Of a stretch of DNA of 64,000 nucleotides, positions 28,106 to 36,945 are shown piece after piece (the first letter of the stretch is position 1; each line of letters opens with the position of its first letter). Where the stretch lies: assembly GCA_965262315.1 (NCBI GenBank), contig CBDHFJ010000001.1, forward strand, positions 25,249 to 89,248, in the 5' to 3' direction. The position numbers were made by a program, and so were the translations under genes. The notes below the pieces were generated by a model that searched no databases, was not told the origin of the DNA, and worked only from the letters and a program-made list of their open reading frames with translations. Origin of the DNA: JBCCFK01 sp965262315. GTDB lineage: Bacteria > Actinomycetota > Acidimicrobiia > Acidimicrobiales > UBA8592.

Positions 28106-29938
28106 CTACTCGATCAGTCGGACCGGATCGCCCGAGATGTAGGCACTCCAGGTCGTGAAGTCGTGAATGTCGCTGCCGTTCATGCGGAGCTTCACCCAGC
28201 AGCCGGTGGAGACCGACTCGTCGCACTCGTAGCTGTCCGGGAGCGGCACCTGGATCAGCAGGACGCGGCCGTTGTAGGAACCGGTGGTGGTCACGCTGCA
28301 GGTCGACGCCGTCGTGTTGGGGGTGGGGTCCACACCCTCGAGGTCGAACTCGCACCCGCTGAAGACGCTCATGTTCGAGTCGGCCGGGGGGATGACCTGC
28401 ATCGAGAGCGAGCCGGCATCGCCGATGTCGAAGATCTCCACGGTCAGGGTCCGGTCGCGGCTCACCTCGAGGATCCGGGCCAGGTGGAATTCGGGGTTGG
28501 CGCTGTCGGAGTTGGCGAAGATCGGGAGGTGGCCCTCAGCGTGCACCGTGACGCTGCCCGCGTTGGTGTGCAGCGTCCCGGTGCCGTCGTCGAATCCGGC
28601 ACGGATCGAGAACGCGTTCAGCCCTGCGCCGTCCTCGTACGGGTCGTACGCCTCGGGGTTCACCGTGGAGTGCGAGGTGGTGACCTGGATCAGGTACTTC
28701 CCGACGTCGACGAAGGCGCCCGGCACCCGGCAGACGGTCACCCAGCGTCGGTAGGTCTCCGCCAGGGTCCACACCGGCGGATCCTCGGCCTCGACCTTCC
28801 ACTGGCCCTGCCCCCGCCAGGTGGTGTCGGTGGGATCGAGGAGCTGGTAGAGGCTGGCGTCGCTGTCGGTGTCGTCGGAGGTGTCGAGCCGGTGGTGGCC
28901 GAAGGACGTGGGACGGCAGTTGACCTGGGTGATCGCCGGGTTGTCCAGAGGGTTCCACGGGGTGTCGTCCGGCTCCCGGATGATGATCGTGGTGTCGACG
29001 GGGTTCGACCCGCCGCTGCTGTCGCCGATGCACCAGACGGTGCGACCGTCCACGTAGCGGTCGCCGGCGTCCACCTTCGACACCGTGACGTCGGTGTCGT
29101 TGTACCAGTGCTCGGGGATGATGCCGCCGTCGTAGCCCACGTAGTCGGCGCCGTCGTCGGTCAGGTCCTCGAGGTCGCCGCGCTGCGTGGCGTCAGGCAG
29201 GTAGTTGCTGCAGTTGCGGTCGTTGTTGTTGCCGTTGTTGCCGGTGACGTAGGCCGGGTCGTAGACGTCGAACACCAGGTCCTGGCCCGTCGTCGCGGTG
29301 ACATTCACTGCGAAGAAGTAGCCGTTCGAGTCGAACTCGGCGTTCTGGACTCCGCTGGCGGTGTGGTCGCAGTAGGACACACCGCTCTGGCCACAACTGT
29401 TCGGCTGGAACCGGTCGCCGTCGACCTTGGTGTGGCCGGGACCCTCGACGCCGAGGGTGAAGTCGGGCTGGACGCCCGCGGACTCTGGGTCGTTGCCGAT
29501 CGCGTTCTCGGGGCTGCCCATCGCCACGTTGCCCTCGTACTCGGCGAGGGCCTCCGCCGAGACCGTCTGGGTCTGGTCGAAGCCGATGGCGGGCAGGAAG
29601 AAGTTCTCGGCCTCGCCGGTGATGCGGACCCGCATGATCGAGCCGTCGATGATCTCGATCTCCACTCGGTCCGACGAGAACCCGTGGTTGGCGGCGACCC
29701 GGCGAGCCTCGTCGCCGGCGGCCTTGGTGTCGGCGGGTAGGAGGGCCGAGCCGGCCAGAGCGGCCGCGTCGGTGGCGGTCTGGACCTCGGTCCGGGTCAG
29801 GTACCAGTTGCCGAGGTCGACGGCCATACCGGCGAAGGACATGAACAGGGTCATGCCAACGGCCAGCCAGATCGCGCCGATACCGCGCTCGTCGCCGGCG
29901 GTCCGCGGGCGCGGGGAACGGGAGGGAGACGTCATCAT
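28106..29938 (-). CDS. TadG-like Flp pilus assembly protein
   Basis: A 610-residue exported protein. The N-terminus DERGIGAIWLAVGMTLFMSF followed by AGMAVDLGNWYLTRTEVQTA matches the putative Flp pilus-assembly TadE/G-like domain, with the usual DAAALAGS segment. The remaining 450 residues form a beta-rich extracellular region with several cysteines (QPNSCGQSGVSYCDH, FSGCEFDLEG). It likely sits in the membrane as a minor pseudopilin or assembly factor. Its ATG overlaps the stop of the upstream TadE gene (ATGA). Confidence 0.85.
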   Translation of the reverse strand: MMTSPSRSPRPRTAGDERGIGAIWLAVGMTLFMSFAGMAVDLGNWYLTRTEVQTATDAAALAGSALLPADTKAAGDEARRVAANHGFSSDRVEIEIIDGSIMRVRITGEAENFFLPAIGFDQTQTVSAEALAEYEGNVAMGSPENAIGNDPESAGVQPDFTLGVEGPGHTKVDGDRFQPNSCGQSGVSYCDHTASGVQNAEFDSNGYFFAVNVTATTGQDLVFDVYDPAYVTGNNGNNNDRNCSNYLPDATQRGDLEDLTDDGADYVGYDGGIIPEHWYNDTDVTVSKVDAGDRYVDGRTVWCIGDSSGGSNPVDTTIIIREPDDTPWNPLDNPAITQVNCRPTSFGHHRLDTSDDTDSDASLYQLLDPTDTTWRGQGQWKVEAEDPPVWTLAETYRRWVTVCRVPGAFVDVGKYLIQVTTSHSTVNPEAYDPYEDGAGLNAFSIRAGFDDGTGTLHTNAGSVTVHAEGHLPIFANSDSANPEFHLARILEVSRDRTLTVEIFDIGDAGSLSMQVIPPADSNMSVFSGCEFDLEGVDPTPNTTASTCSVTTTGSYNGRVLLIQVPLPDSYECDESVSTGCWVKLRMNGSDIHDFTTWSAYISGDPVRLIE

Positions 29939-30540
29939 GGCTCGCAGGTCTGGGACAGGGGGACGGGCTCGAGACGCAGCACCGTCTCCTCACGGATGGT
30001 CCGACTGCCGACGAGCCCGGTCAGCGACGTGTAGACGCCCTGCACGTGGACGCCGATGTAGTCGGTGTGGCCTTCGCCGCCGCACGCCGCCTGGTCGAGC
30101 GGTGCCCACTCGGGGCCACTCACGAGGCTGAAGATCTCGGTGGTCTCGTCGTACGTGAAGCGATAGCAGTCGACGCTGCAGGTGTCGACGTCGCCGGTGA
30201 TCGGTGCGCCGGTGACGGGGTCGGCCTTGTAGATGGTGACGCGCTGGACGGAGTCGACCGGGAGGCCCTCCATCTTCCCCTCGAGGGCCGCGATCATGTC
30301 GAGGTGGTAGTTGGGCTCGCGGGCGAGCGTGGCGCCGATGCGGGCCGCGGCTCGGGCACCTTCGTTGTAGGTGTGGCTCTGCTGCCAGTACAGGCCGAAC
30401 TCGAGCATCCCGAAGGTGATGAACACGAGAAGGGGCACCATGATGGCGGCCTCGACGGCCGCCGCTCCGCGGTCACGCAGTCGCCTGCCGCCCGCGCTGT
30501 CCCTCACGCGCCCTTCTTTCACAGGGTGCGGATCGGTCAT
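29935..30540 (-). CDS. TadE-like pseudopilin
   Basis: A 201-residue protein. After a basic leader comes RGAAAVEAAIMVPLLVFITF and GMLEFGLYWQQSHTYNEGAR, the TadE domain with the invariant Glu after the processing site and a single membrane helix. Residues 100-200 are extracellular with a CSVDCYRF pair and end in a C. It closely parallels the TadE part of the third gene (shared PVTG..VDTCSxxCY and a TVLRLEPV ending), suggesting duplication. First gene of the three-gene operon. No pilin or TadABC ATPase genes are in the window, so they must be elsewhere. Confidence 0.88.
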   Translation of the reverse strand: MTDPHPVKEGRVRDSAGGRRLRDRGAAAVEAAIMVPLLVFITFGMLEFGLYWQQSHTYNEGARAAARIGATLAREPNYHLDMIAALEGKMEGLPVDSVQRVTIYKADPVTGAPITGDVDTCSVDCYRFTYDETTEIFSLVSGPEWAPLDQAACGGEGHTDYIGVHVQGVYTSLTGLVGSRTIREETVLRLEPVPLSQTCEP

Positions 30541-30618
30541 GTGGGCCCGATGTGTAGGGGTTCAGCCGAGGTCGGACCGTTCGGCCCTGGTCCGTTCTCC
30601 CCGGCTGAGGTGGCCCAC
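30541..30618 (-). promoter_or_regulatory. Nested palindrome directly before the TadE start
   Basis: Three nested inverted repeats: GTGGGCC / GGCCCAC (30541-30547, 30612-30618), TCAGCCG / CGGCTGA (30562-30568, 30602-30608), CGGACC / GGTCCG (30573-30578, 30589-30594). On the reverse strand the last base lies next to the TadE ATG. It could be a structured 5' leader, an operator, or a terminator of the upstream gene. Confidence 0.5.
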
Positions 30619-30663
30619 CCAGTGGTTGGGCCGGTGGACCCAGGTGGACCGATGCAGTGTCAG

Positions 30664-31167
30664 TCAGCCCTCGGTCTCGCCGCCGTCGGGCTGCGCGTCC
30701 TGGTTGAGGTCGACGATGAGCTTGCCCTCAGCGGTGACGGTGGCGTCGTACTGCAGGAGCCCTGCGCCGTCGGGCGGGTAGGTGTCGGTGGGCATGCACG
30801 TGTCGCGGAACACCTGGTTGCCGATCTCCCAGAGCAGGCCGGTTTCGCAGCCCTCGGGGTCCGATGGGGAGCGGGCATCGAAGGCAGACCAACCGGCGAC
30901 CACGTCGTCGCCGACGTGGTTGACATAGATCGGTCGGCTGCGGCTCAGTGACGTGAAGAGCAGCGGCTGCTGATCGGCGTCGATGATGTCGGCGAAGCGC
31001 CTGGCGTCGCCGACTTCGAACACGTCGTCGCCCAGCTTGAACTGGACGTCGCCGCTGCCGGCGAGCCACACGATCACGAACAACAGGCCGACGCCGGCCG
31101 CCAGGCTGACGACGGCGAAGGCGATCGTCCGGGGCAGGTTGAGCTGGGGGCCTGAGGAAACTGGCAC
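30664..31167 (-). CDS. Single-helix membrane-anchored protein, unknown
   Basis: A 167-residue protein. Residues 13-35 are a membrane helix (IAFAVVSLAAGVGLLFVIVW). The rest is probably outside the membrane: GDDVFEVGDARRFADIIDAD, two cysteines, and a C-terminal VTAEGKLIVDLNQD. It starts with GTG. I do not recognise a family. It precedes the Tad cluster on the same strand, with a 123-base gap containing the nested palindrome, and is divergent from sucC. Confidence 0.65.
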   Translation of the reverse strand: MPVSSGPQLNLPRTIAFAVVSLAAGVGLLFVIVWLAGSGDVQFKLGDDVFEVGDARRFADIIDADQQPLLFTSLSRSRPIYVNHVGDDVVAGWSAFDARSPSDPEGCETGLLWEIGNQVFRDTCMPTDTYPPDGAGLLQYDATVTAEGKLIVDLNQDAQPDGGETEG

Positions 31168-31282
31168 GAACGTGATCCCAGAGTGGGGCGATGGAGGGTC
31201 GGTCCGCCCTAGTATCGCTCCGGCGCCCGGTGATCATGCAGTCGCGGGCCGATGGAGTCACACCACAGGAGGCAATGACGCC

Positions 31283-32427
31283 GTGGATCTGTTCGAGTAC
31301 CAGGGGAAGCAATTCTTCGCTTCCTATGGGATGCCGGTTTCTCCCGGTGAGATCGCATTCTCGGTCGACGAGGCCGTCGCCGCAGCCGAGCGTCTGGGGA
31401 CACCGGTCATGGTGAAGGCCCAGGTCCACACCGGTGGGCGAGGCAAGGCCGGCGGCGTGAAATTCGCGCCGGACATCGATGCCGTCCGTGAGCACGCCGG
31501 CAACATCTTGGGTCTGGACATCAAGGGCCACGTCGTGGGCCGGGTGTGGATCGAGAAGGCCTCCGACATCGCCGAGGAGTACTACGCCAGCTTCACGCTC
31601 GACCGCTCGGCCAAGAAGCACCTCGGCATGCTCTCCAAGGAGGGCGGTGTCGAGATCGAGACCGTCGCCGAGGAGAACCCCGACGCCATCGCCAAGATCT
31701 GGGTCGACCCGGTCGTCGGGCTCGAGCGAGGCGCAGTGCCGCGAGTGGGTCGCCGCCGCCAACCTGCCCGAGGCCGCGGTCGAGGGCTCGGTCGACATCC
31801 TGCAGAAGCTCTACACCGCCTACACCGAGGGCGACTGCCGACCTGGTCGAGATCAACCCGCTGATCCTCACCCCCGAGGGCAAGCGTCCACGTGCTCGAC
31901 GCCAAGGTCACCCTCGACGGCAACAGCACGTTCCGCCACGAGGACTACGAGCAGTACGACGAGACCCAGCCCCGCGACGAGCGCGAGACCGCGGCCCACG
32001 CCAAGGGCCTCCAGTACGTCGGTCTCGAGGGCAGTGTCGGTGTGATCGCCAACGGCGCCGGCCTGGCGATGAGCACCGTCGACGTCGTCAATCAGGTGGG
32101 TGGCAGCCCCGCCAACTTCCTCGACATCGGCGGCGGCGCCAACGCCGACGTGATGGCCGGGGCGCTCGAAGTCATCAACAACGACCCGAACGTCAAGGCG
32201 ATCTTCATCAACATCTTCGGTGGCATCACCCGCGGCGAAGAGGTCGCCAACGGCATCCTCGAAGCCATGCAGCGCGTCACCATCGACTCGCCCGATCGTG
32301 ATCCGCCTCGACGGCACCAACGCCGAGGAAGGCCGGGCCATCCTGGCAGCCGAACCTGTCCGACAGCCTGATGATGGAAGAGACCATGCTCGACGCGGCC
32401 CGCAAGGCCGTCGAGCTGGCCAGCTGA
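31283..32427 (+). pseudogene. sucC: Succinyl-CoA ligase beta subunit (sucC) with five one-base frame shifts
   Basis: The start is GTG, 10 bases after AGGAGG (31267-31272), giving VDLFEYQGKQFFASYGMPV, the SucC N-terminus. The ATP-grasp region and the C-terminal ligase domain (NGAGLAMSTVDVVNQVGG, FLDIGGGANADV, NIFGGITRGEEVANGI) are all present but in different frames. Removing one base near 31725, at 31836, 31885, 32294 and 32352 restores a continuous 379-residue protein. The span of 1145 is five more than a multiple of three, in agreement. The enzyme makes ATP or GTP from succinyl-CoA in the TCA cycle and would normally be needed. See findings for whether this is error or decay. Confidence 0.85.
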
Positions 32428-32466
32428 ATCCGTCAACGAAGAGAAACAGAGAACGAGGAGAACATC

Positions 32467-33353
32467 ATGAGCATCTTCGTCGACGAGAACACCAAGGTCA
32501 TCTACCAGGGCCTCACCGGCTCCCAGGGCAGCTACTACGGCAAGCTCAACGCCGAGTACGGCACCCAGGTGGTCGCGGGCACCCACCCCAAGAAGGCGGG
32601 CACCGATGTCGACGGGGTGCCGATCTACGCTTCGGTGGCCGAGGCCAAGGAAGCCACCGGCGCCACCGCCACCTGCATCTTCATCCCCGCACCCGGTGTG
32701 CAGGGTGCGGTGCTCGAGGCGGCCGAGGCCGGCATCGAGTTCATCGTGGCCATCACCGAAGGGGTGCCGGCCCACGACGAGGCCTACTTCTACAACAAGC
32801 TCCGTCGGGACCATCCCAACACTCGCCTGCTCGGCCCCAACTGCCCCGGCATCATCAGCCCCGGCAAGTGCAACATCGGCATCACGGCCGGCCACATCGC
32901 CAAGCCCGGCGGACCGGTCGGCATCGTGAGCCGTTCCGGCACGCTCACCTACCAGGCGCTTGTACGAGCTCAAGCAGAAGGACATCGGTGTCACGACGTG
33001 CGTCGGCATCGGTGGCGACCCCGTTCCGGGCACCTCGCTTCATCGACTGCCTGGAGGCCTTCGAGGCCGACCCCGACACCAAGGCCGTGATGATGATCGG
33101 CGAGATCGGCGGGTCGGCCGAGGAAGAGGCCGCCGAGTTCATCAAGAACAACATGACGAAGCCGGTCTCGAGCTACATCGCGGGTGTGACCGCGCCCCCC
33201 GGCAAGAAGATGGGCCACGCCGGCGCCATCGTCTCTGGTGGCAAAGGCACGGCCCAGGCCAAGATGGAGGCCCTCGAGGACGCAGGCGTGAAGGTGGGCC
33301 AGAACCCCACCGAAGCCGGCGAACTCATGGCCGAGATCGTCGCCGGGCTCTGA
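32467..33353 (+). pseudogene. sucD: Succinyl-CoA ligase alpha subunit (sucD) with two one-base frame shifts
   Basis: ATG 32467 follows a GAGGAG ribosome site. The protein has the CoA-binding GLTGSQGSYYGKLNAEYGTQ, then AITEGVPAHDEAYF, GPNCPGIISPGKCNIG, and the C-terminal active-site GHAGAIVSGGKGTAQ with the phosphorylated His. An extra base near 32960 (in GGCGCTTGTACG) and another at 33038 break the frame; removing both gives 294 residues, the family length. Downstream of the second site the frame runs cleanly to TGA 33351-33353. It pairs with sucC. Confidence 0.86.
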
Positions 33354-33734
33354 GACTCGCCCGGCGGGGCTCCGCCCCATTTTGCCGGGCTCACGTACCG
33401 AGTCATCTTCGTCGCAATCGCAGCGTCGTCGCTGGCGCTCCTTGGGCTGCTCTGCGGATTGGCTGAGACTCGCCCGGCGGGGCTCCGCCCCATTTTGCCG
33501 GGCTCACGTACCGAGTCATCTTCGTCGCAATCGCAGCGTCGTCGCTGGCGCTCCTTGGGCTGCTCTGCGGATTGGCTGAGACTCGCCCGGCGGGGCTCCG
33601 CCCCATTTTGCCGGGCTCACGTACCGAGTCATCTTCGTCGCAATCGCAGCGTCGTCGCTGGCGCTCCTTGGGCTGCTCTGCGGATTGGCTGAGACTCGCC
33701 CGGCGGGGCTCCGCCCCATTTTGCCGGGCTCACC
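33351..33734 (+). repeat. 113-base tandem repeat, three full copies and a partial
   Basis: Identical units begin at 33351, 33464 and 33577, with a partial unit from 33690 to about 33734. The first unit begins on the sucD stop codon. Each unit contains GCCCGGC ... GCCGGGC around GGGGCTCCGCCCC, a terminator-like hairpin, so sucD is followed by four hairpins. I see no gene: 113 is not a multiple of three, so any frame changes from copy to copy. Confidence 0.92.
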
Positions 33735-34230
33735 GAACGCGAGAACGCCCGCCCCGTGAGGGGCGGGCGTTCGTCGTGAATCCCGAGCTGATCTTGGTGG
33801 GATTGATCAGGTGAGGCTCAGAAGGTGCGAGGCGGCTCGGCGGGAGCGGTGGACTCGCTTTGTCGATGAAGCCGCCGACGGCGATCGCAGCCGACCCGAG
33901 GGTGGCCAGGATCGACCCGATCTTGAACCCTTCGGCCATGAACAGCAAGCCGAAGCTGATCAGGAAGGCCGCAGCGCCGAGCGCCATGGCGAACTTGACC
34001 GGGGTGAAGCCGAGTAGGTCCGACGGCAGGCTGACCTGGGGTGCGAACGCCCCGATGGCGCCCACCGCGATGGCGACGCCCGAGATCACCAGCAGGAAGA
34101 ACCCGAGGAGGCCACGATCCCAGGCGTTGAACCCGAACGGGCCGAGCGACTGCCAGTCGAGGAAGCTCCCGATCAACAAGACCAGACCGCCGGCCATCAG
34201 CGCGATCTGGGAAGGTTTGAGTGAATCCAT
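33730..34230 (-). CDS. Small four-helix membrane protein, unknown
   Basis: About 130 residues with four membrane helices (starting LKPSQIALMAGGLVLLIGSF), followed by a polar tail. An SD sequence GGAGGA precedes ATG 34230. The open frame continues to 33730 through the 13-bp terminator, which is unusual. A two-base frame change near residue 130 would end it at 33818 with a short tail (STAPAEPPRTF), before the terminator, so the true end is uncertain. It is a paralogue of the gene just upstream on the same strand (MDTSNPAP / MDSLKPSQ, both with SFLDW- or TILDW-type turns). Confidence 0.72.
   Translation of the reverse strand: MDSLKPSQIALMAGGLVLLIGSFLDWQSLGPFGFNAWDRGLLGFFLLVISGVAIAVGAIGAFAPQVSLPSDLLGFTPVKFAMALGAAAFLISFGLLFMAEGFKIGSILATLGSAAIAVGGFIDKASPPLPPSRLAPSEPHLINPTKISSGFTTNARPSRGGRSRVR
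33743..33772. terminator. Strong 13-bp stem-loop
   Basis: GAACGCCCGCCCC (33743-33755), loop GTGA, and GGGGCGGGCGTTC (33760-33772) pair perfectly. It lies between sucD (forward) and the four-helix protein gene (reverse), so it can end both transcripts. Confidence 0.8.
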
Positions 34231-34242
34231 GATGTGTCCTCC

Positions 34243-34644
34243 TCAGATCGCGGTCGTGCTCGACGACGACGGGTTGCGCAGCGCCAGGATGACGCCGACG
34301 AGGGCGACGGCGGCGCCGATCCAGGTCAGATGGAGCCCGATCTTGGTGCCGGACTCGGTGAGCAGACTGAAGGCGAAGATGAAGACGGCAAGCGCCTCGA
34401 TGAAGCCCAACTGATCGAGGGACAGCCCGGCGATCTGGTCAGGCAGCGACGTCGACGGGCTGAAGGCCCGAATGGCGCCGACGGCGGCCAGTCCGATGCC
34501 GATCAGCAACGCGATGATGCCGAAGAGACCGTTGAAGTCGGTGTTGAGCCCGCCGATGCCGGGCCCCCAGTCAAGGATCGTCCCAAGCGCTATCAGCACG
34601 CCGCCGCCCAGTTGGAGCAGAGGGGCCGGATTGGATGTGTCCAA
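34243..34644 (-). CDS. Small four-helix membrane protein, paralogue of the next gene
   Basis: A 133-residue protein with four predicted membrane helices: LLQLGGGVLIALGTILDWG, FGIIALLIGIGLAAVGAI, LAVFIFAFSLL and WIGAAVALVGVILAL. The start is a TTG at 34644 with GGGAGG 9 bases upstream; the nearby ATG (34651) is out of frame. Both members of this pair are typical of unnamed actinobacterial membrane proteins. They form a two-gene operon, with a 12-base gap. Confidence 0.72.
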   Translation of the reverse strand: MDTSNPAPLLQLGGGVLIALGTILDWGPGIGGLNTDFNGLFGIIALLIGIGLAAVGAIRAFSPSTSLPDQIAGLSLDQLGFIEALAVFIFAFSLLTESGTKIGLHLTWIGAAVALVGVILALRNPSSSSTTAI

Positions 34645-34773
34645 GGTGCATTACCTCCCGCACGTTGTCTGCGCCGACACTAGTGCGGGTCCCGGGGATG
34701 CTTCAGGTTTCGCTCACCTGTCGTCGCCGTGCGGCCACCCGGCGAAGTCGCCCCCGGGCCGAGGGAACCACGG

Positions 34774-34779
34774 TAGGTT
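34774..34779 (+). promoter_or_regulatory. TAGGTT -10 box of purN
   Basis: TAGGTT ends 7 bases before the purN GTG, a leaderless layout. Confidence 0.45.
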
Positions 34780-34786
34780 TCTGCCG

Positions 34787-35398
34787 GTGCGAGTAGGGGT
34801 GCTGGTCTCGGGCAGCGGGACCATTCTCGACGCCATGCTCGAAGCCGGGGTGCCGGTCGAGCTGGTCGTCGTCGACCGACCCTGCGGGGGCCAGGACGTG
34901 GCCGACCGCCACGGGGTGCCGCAGGTGCTGCTCCAGCGCGCCAGCTTCGGCGCCGACTTCGACCGGCACGCCTACACCGTCGACCTCACCAAGGTCCTGG
35001 TGGACGCCGGCGTCGACCTGGTGGTCATGGCCGGCTTCGGCACGATCCTCGACGACCCCATCTACGAGCGGTACCCGGGCCAGGTCCTCAACACCCATCC
35101 GGCACTGCTTCCGAGCTTCCCCGGCTGGCACGGCGTCCGCGACGCGCTCGCCCACGGCGTCAAGGTCACCGGGTGCACCGTGCACGTCGCCACCCGCGAG
35201 GTCGACGCGGGCCCGATCCTGGCGCAGGAGCCCGTCCGGGTGCTGCCCGACGACACCGAGGACACGCTCCACGAACGCATCAAGGTGGCCGAACGCCAGC
35301 TCTACGTGGAGACGGTCCAGGCGATCCTGGGCCGCGGCTGGGTGCTCGAGCCCGGCGATCAGAACGACACCGACACAACCCAGGGAGCAACGCAGTGA
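34787..35398 (+). CDS. purN: Phosphoribosylglycinamide formyltransferase PurN
   Basis: A 203-residue GAR transformylase (step 3 of purine synthesis, uses 10-formyl-THF). The N-terminus VRVGVLVSGSGTILDAMLEA, the catalytic LNTHPALLPSFPG (Asn, His), and HVATREVDAGPILAQEPV (Asp) match the family. It starts with GTG. Its stop overlaps the purH start (GTGA), so the two are translationally coupled. folD, which makes the formyl donor's precursor, lies 2.6 kb downstream. Confidence 0.95.
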   Translation: MRVGVLVSGSGTILDAMLEAGVPVELVVVDRPCGGQDVADRHGVPQVLLQRASFGADFDRHAYTVDLTKVLVDAGVDLVVMAGFGTILDDPIYERYPGQVLNTHPALLPSFPGWHGVRDALAHGVKVTGCTVHVATREVDAGPILAQEPVRVLPDDTEDTLHERIKVAERQLYVETVQAILGRGWVLEPGDQNDTDTTQGATQ

Positions 35399-36936
35399 GA
35401 GCACTGTTGTCCGTGTACGACAAGACCGGCGTGGTCGAGCTGGCCAAGGGCCTGCACGAGCAGGGCTGGGAGCTCGTCTCCAGCGGTGGCACCGCCCGGG
35501 TCATCGCCGAGGCCGGGGTTCCGGTGGTCGACGTCGCCGAGTACACCGGCTCACCGATCATGCTCGGTCACCGGGTGGTCACGCTCCATCCCCGCATCCA
35601 CGGCGGCATCCTCGCCGACCGCGACGACCCCGAGCACCGGGCCGACCTGGAGACCCATGGGATCGATCCGATCGATCTGGTGGTCGGCAACCTGTATCCG
35701 TTCGCGTCGAGCGTCGACGAGTTCCAGTACTCCGCCCAACACCGGGAGGAGCTGATCGACATCGGTGGGCCCACGATGGTCCGGGCCGCGGCCAAGAACC
35801 ATCAACACGTCGGTGTGGTGGTCGACCCCGCCGACTACGACATCGTCCTGGCCGAGATCACCAACGGTGGCACCCTGTCGCCCGGCACCCGCCGTGGCCT
35901 CGCCCGCAAGGCGTTCGCGCACACGGCCGAGTACGACGCCGCGATCGTCAGCTGGTTCGACGAAACCGACGAGGCCGATGATGCGGAGGACCCGCTTCCC
36001 GACTCGCTCCATCTGGCGCTCGATCGCGTCCAGGATCTGCGATACGGCGAGAACCCCCATCAGGTGGGTGCCCGGTACCGGTTCAGTGCGGGCGGCGGCT
36101 GGTGGGACCAGGCCACCCAGCACCACGGCAAAGACCTCAGCTACCTGAACCTGTTCGACACCGAGGCTGCCTGGAAGCTCGCGTGGTCGGTGGGCCAGGG
36201 CGAGCCGACGGTCACGGTGATCAAGCACGCCAACCCGTGTGGCGTGGCCAGCCACGACGACATCGCCGAGGCGTATCGGCGCGCCAATGCCTGCGATCCG
36301 GTGTCGGCCTTCGGGGGCATCGTGGCGGCCAACCGGGAGGTGCCGCTCGAGCTGGCCGAGGCGCTCGGCGAGGTGTTCACCGAGGTCATCGTCGCCCCCG
36401 GCTTCACCGACGACGCCATGGCCAAGCTCCAGGAGAAGAAGAACCTCCGGATCATCGAGGCACCCGCCCCCGGCTTCCCCTTGCTGGACATCCGGTCCAT
36501 CGACGGCGGCTTCCTCGTGCAGACGGCCGACCGCATCGTGGGTACCCGCGACGAGTGGAGCGTGGCCACCGATCGCTCGCCCACGGAGGCCGAGTGGGCA
36601 GATCTCCAGTTCGCCTGGGAGGTCGCGGCCCGTGTCAGCTCGAACACGATCGTGTTGGCCAAGGATCGGCAAGCGTTCGGCATCGGCGCGGGGCAGCAGA
36701 ACCGGCGCGACGCCGGCCGCATCGCAGCCGAGAAGGCCGATGGCCGAGCGGCGGGCGGTGCCTGTGCTTCCGACGCGTTCTTCCCGTTCCGCGACGGGCT
36801 CGACACCGCCATCGAGGCCGGATGCACCGCGGTCATTCAACCCGGCGGCTCGGTGCGCGACGACGAGGTGATCGCCGCGGCCAACGAAGCCGGGATGGCG
36901 ATGGTCTTCACCGGCGAACGCCACTTCAAGCACTGA
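35395..36936 (+). CDS. purH: Bifunctional AICAR transformylase / IMP cyclohydrolase PurH
   Basis: A 513-residue enzyme for the last two steps to IMP. Residues 1-190 form the MGS-like cyclohydrolase (LLSVYDKTGVVELAKGL, VTLHPRIHGGILADRD, NLYPF, DIGGPTMVRAAAKNH). The rest is the AICAR transformylase: RYGENPHQVGARY, DLSYLNLFDTEAAW, KHANPCGVAS, and QQNRRDAGRIAAEKA. GTG 35395 overlaps the purN stop. It ends at a clear stop, followed by a 72-base repeat. Confidence 0.97.
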   Translation: MRALLSVYDKTGVVELAKGLHEQGWELVSSGGTARVIAEAGVPVVDVAEYTGSPIMLGHRVVTLHPRIHGGILADRDDPEHRADLETHGIDPIDLVVGNLYPFASSVDEFQYSAQHREELIDIGGPTMVRAAAKNHQHVGVVVDPADYDIVLAEITNGGTLSPGTRRGLARKAFAHTAEYDAAIVSWFDETDEADDAEDPLPDSLHLALDRVQDLRYGENPHQVGARYRFSAGGGWWDQATQHHGKDLSYLNLFDTEAAWKLAWSVGQGEPTVTVIKHANPCGVASHDDIAEAYRRANACDPVSAFGGIVAANREVPLELAEALGEVFTEVIVAPGFTDDAMAKLQEKKNLRIIEAPAPGFPLLDIRSIDGGFLVQTADRIVGTRDEWSVATDRSPTEAEWADLQFAWEVAARVSSNTIVLAKDRQAFGIGAGQQNRRDAGRIAAEKADGRAAGGACASDAFFPFRDGLDTAIEAGCTAVIQPGGSVRDDEVIAAANEAGMAMVFTGERHFKH

Positions 36937-36945
36937 TCCCTCGCT

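Noticed and set aside
31275..31350. ATG at 31275 as the sucC start
   Set aside because: It lies only 2 bases after the AGGAGG site and is in a frame without SucC residues; the GTG at 31283 gives the family N-terminus.
31283..33353. Programmed frameshifting in sucC/sucD
   Set aside because: Seven shifts at unrelated sequences, without slippery sites or following hairpins, cannot be a programmed mechanism.
33351..33734. CRISPR array
   Set aside because: The copies are identical along their full 113 bases, with no variable spacers, and no cas genes are present.
33382..33814. Small proteins in the 113-base repeat
   Set aside because: The unit length is not a multiple of three and the possible peptides change frame from copy to copy; no ribosome sites.
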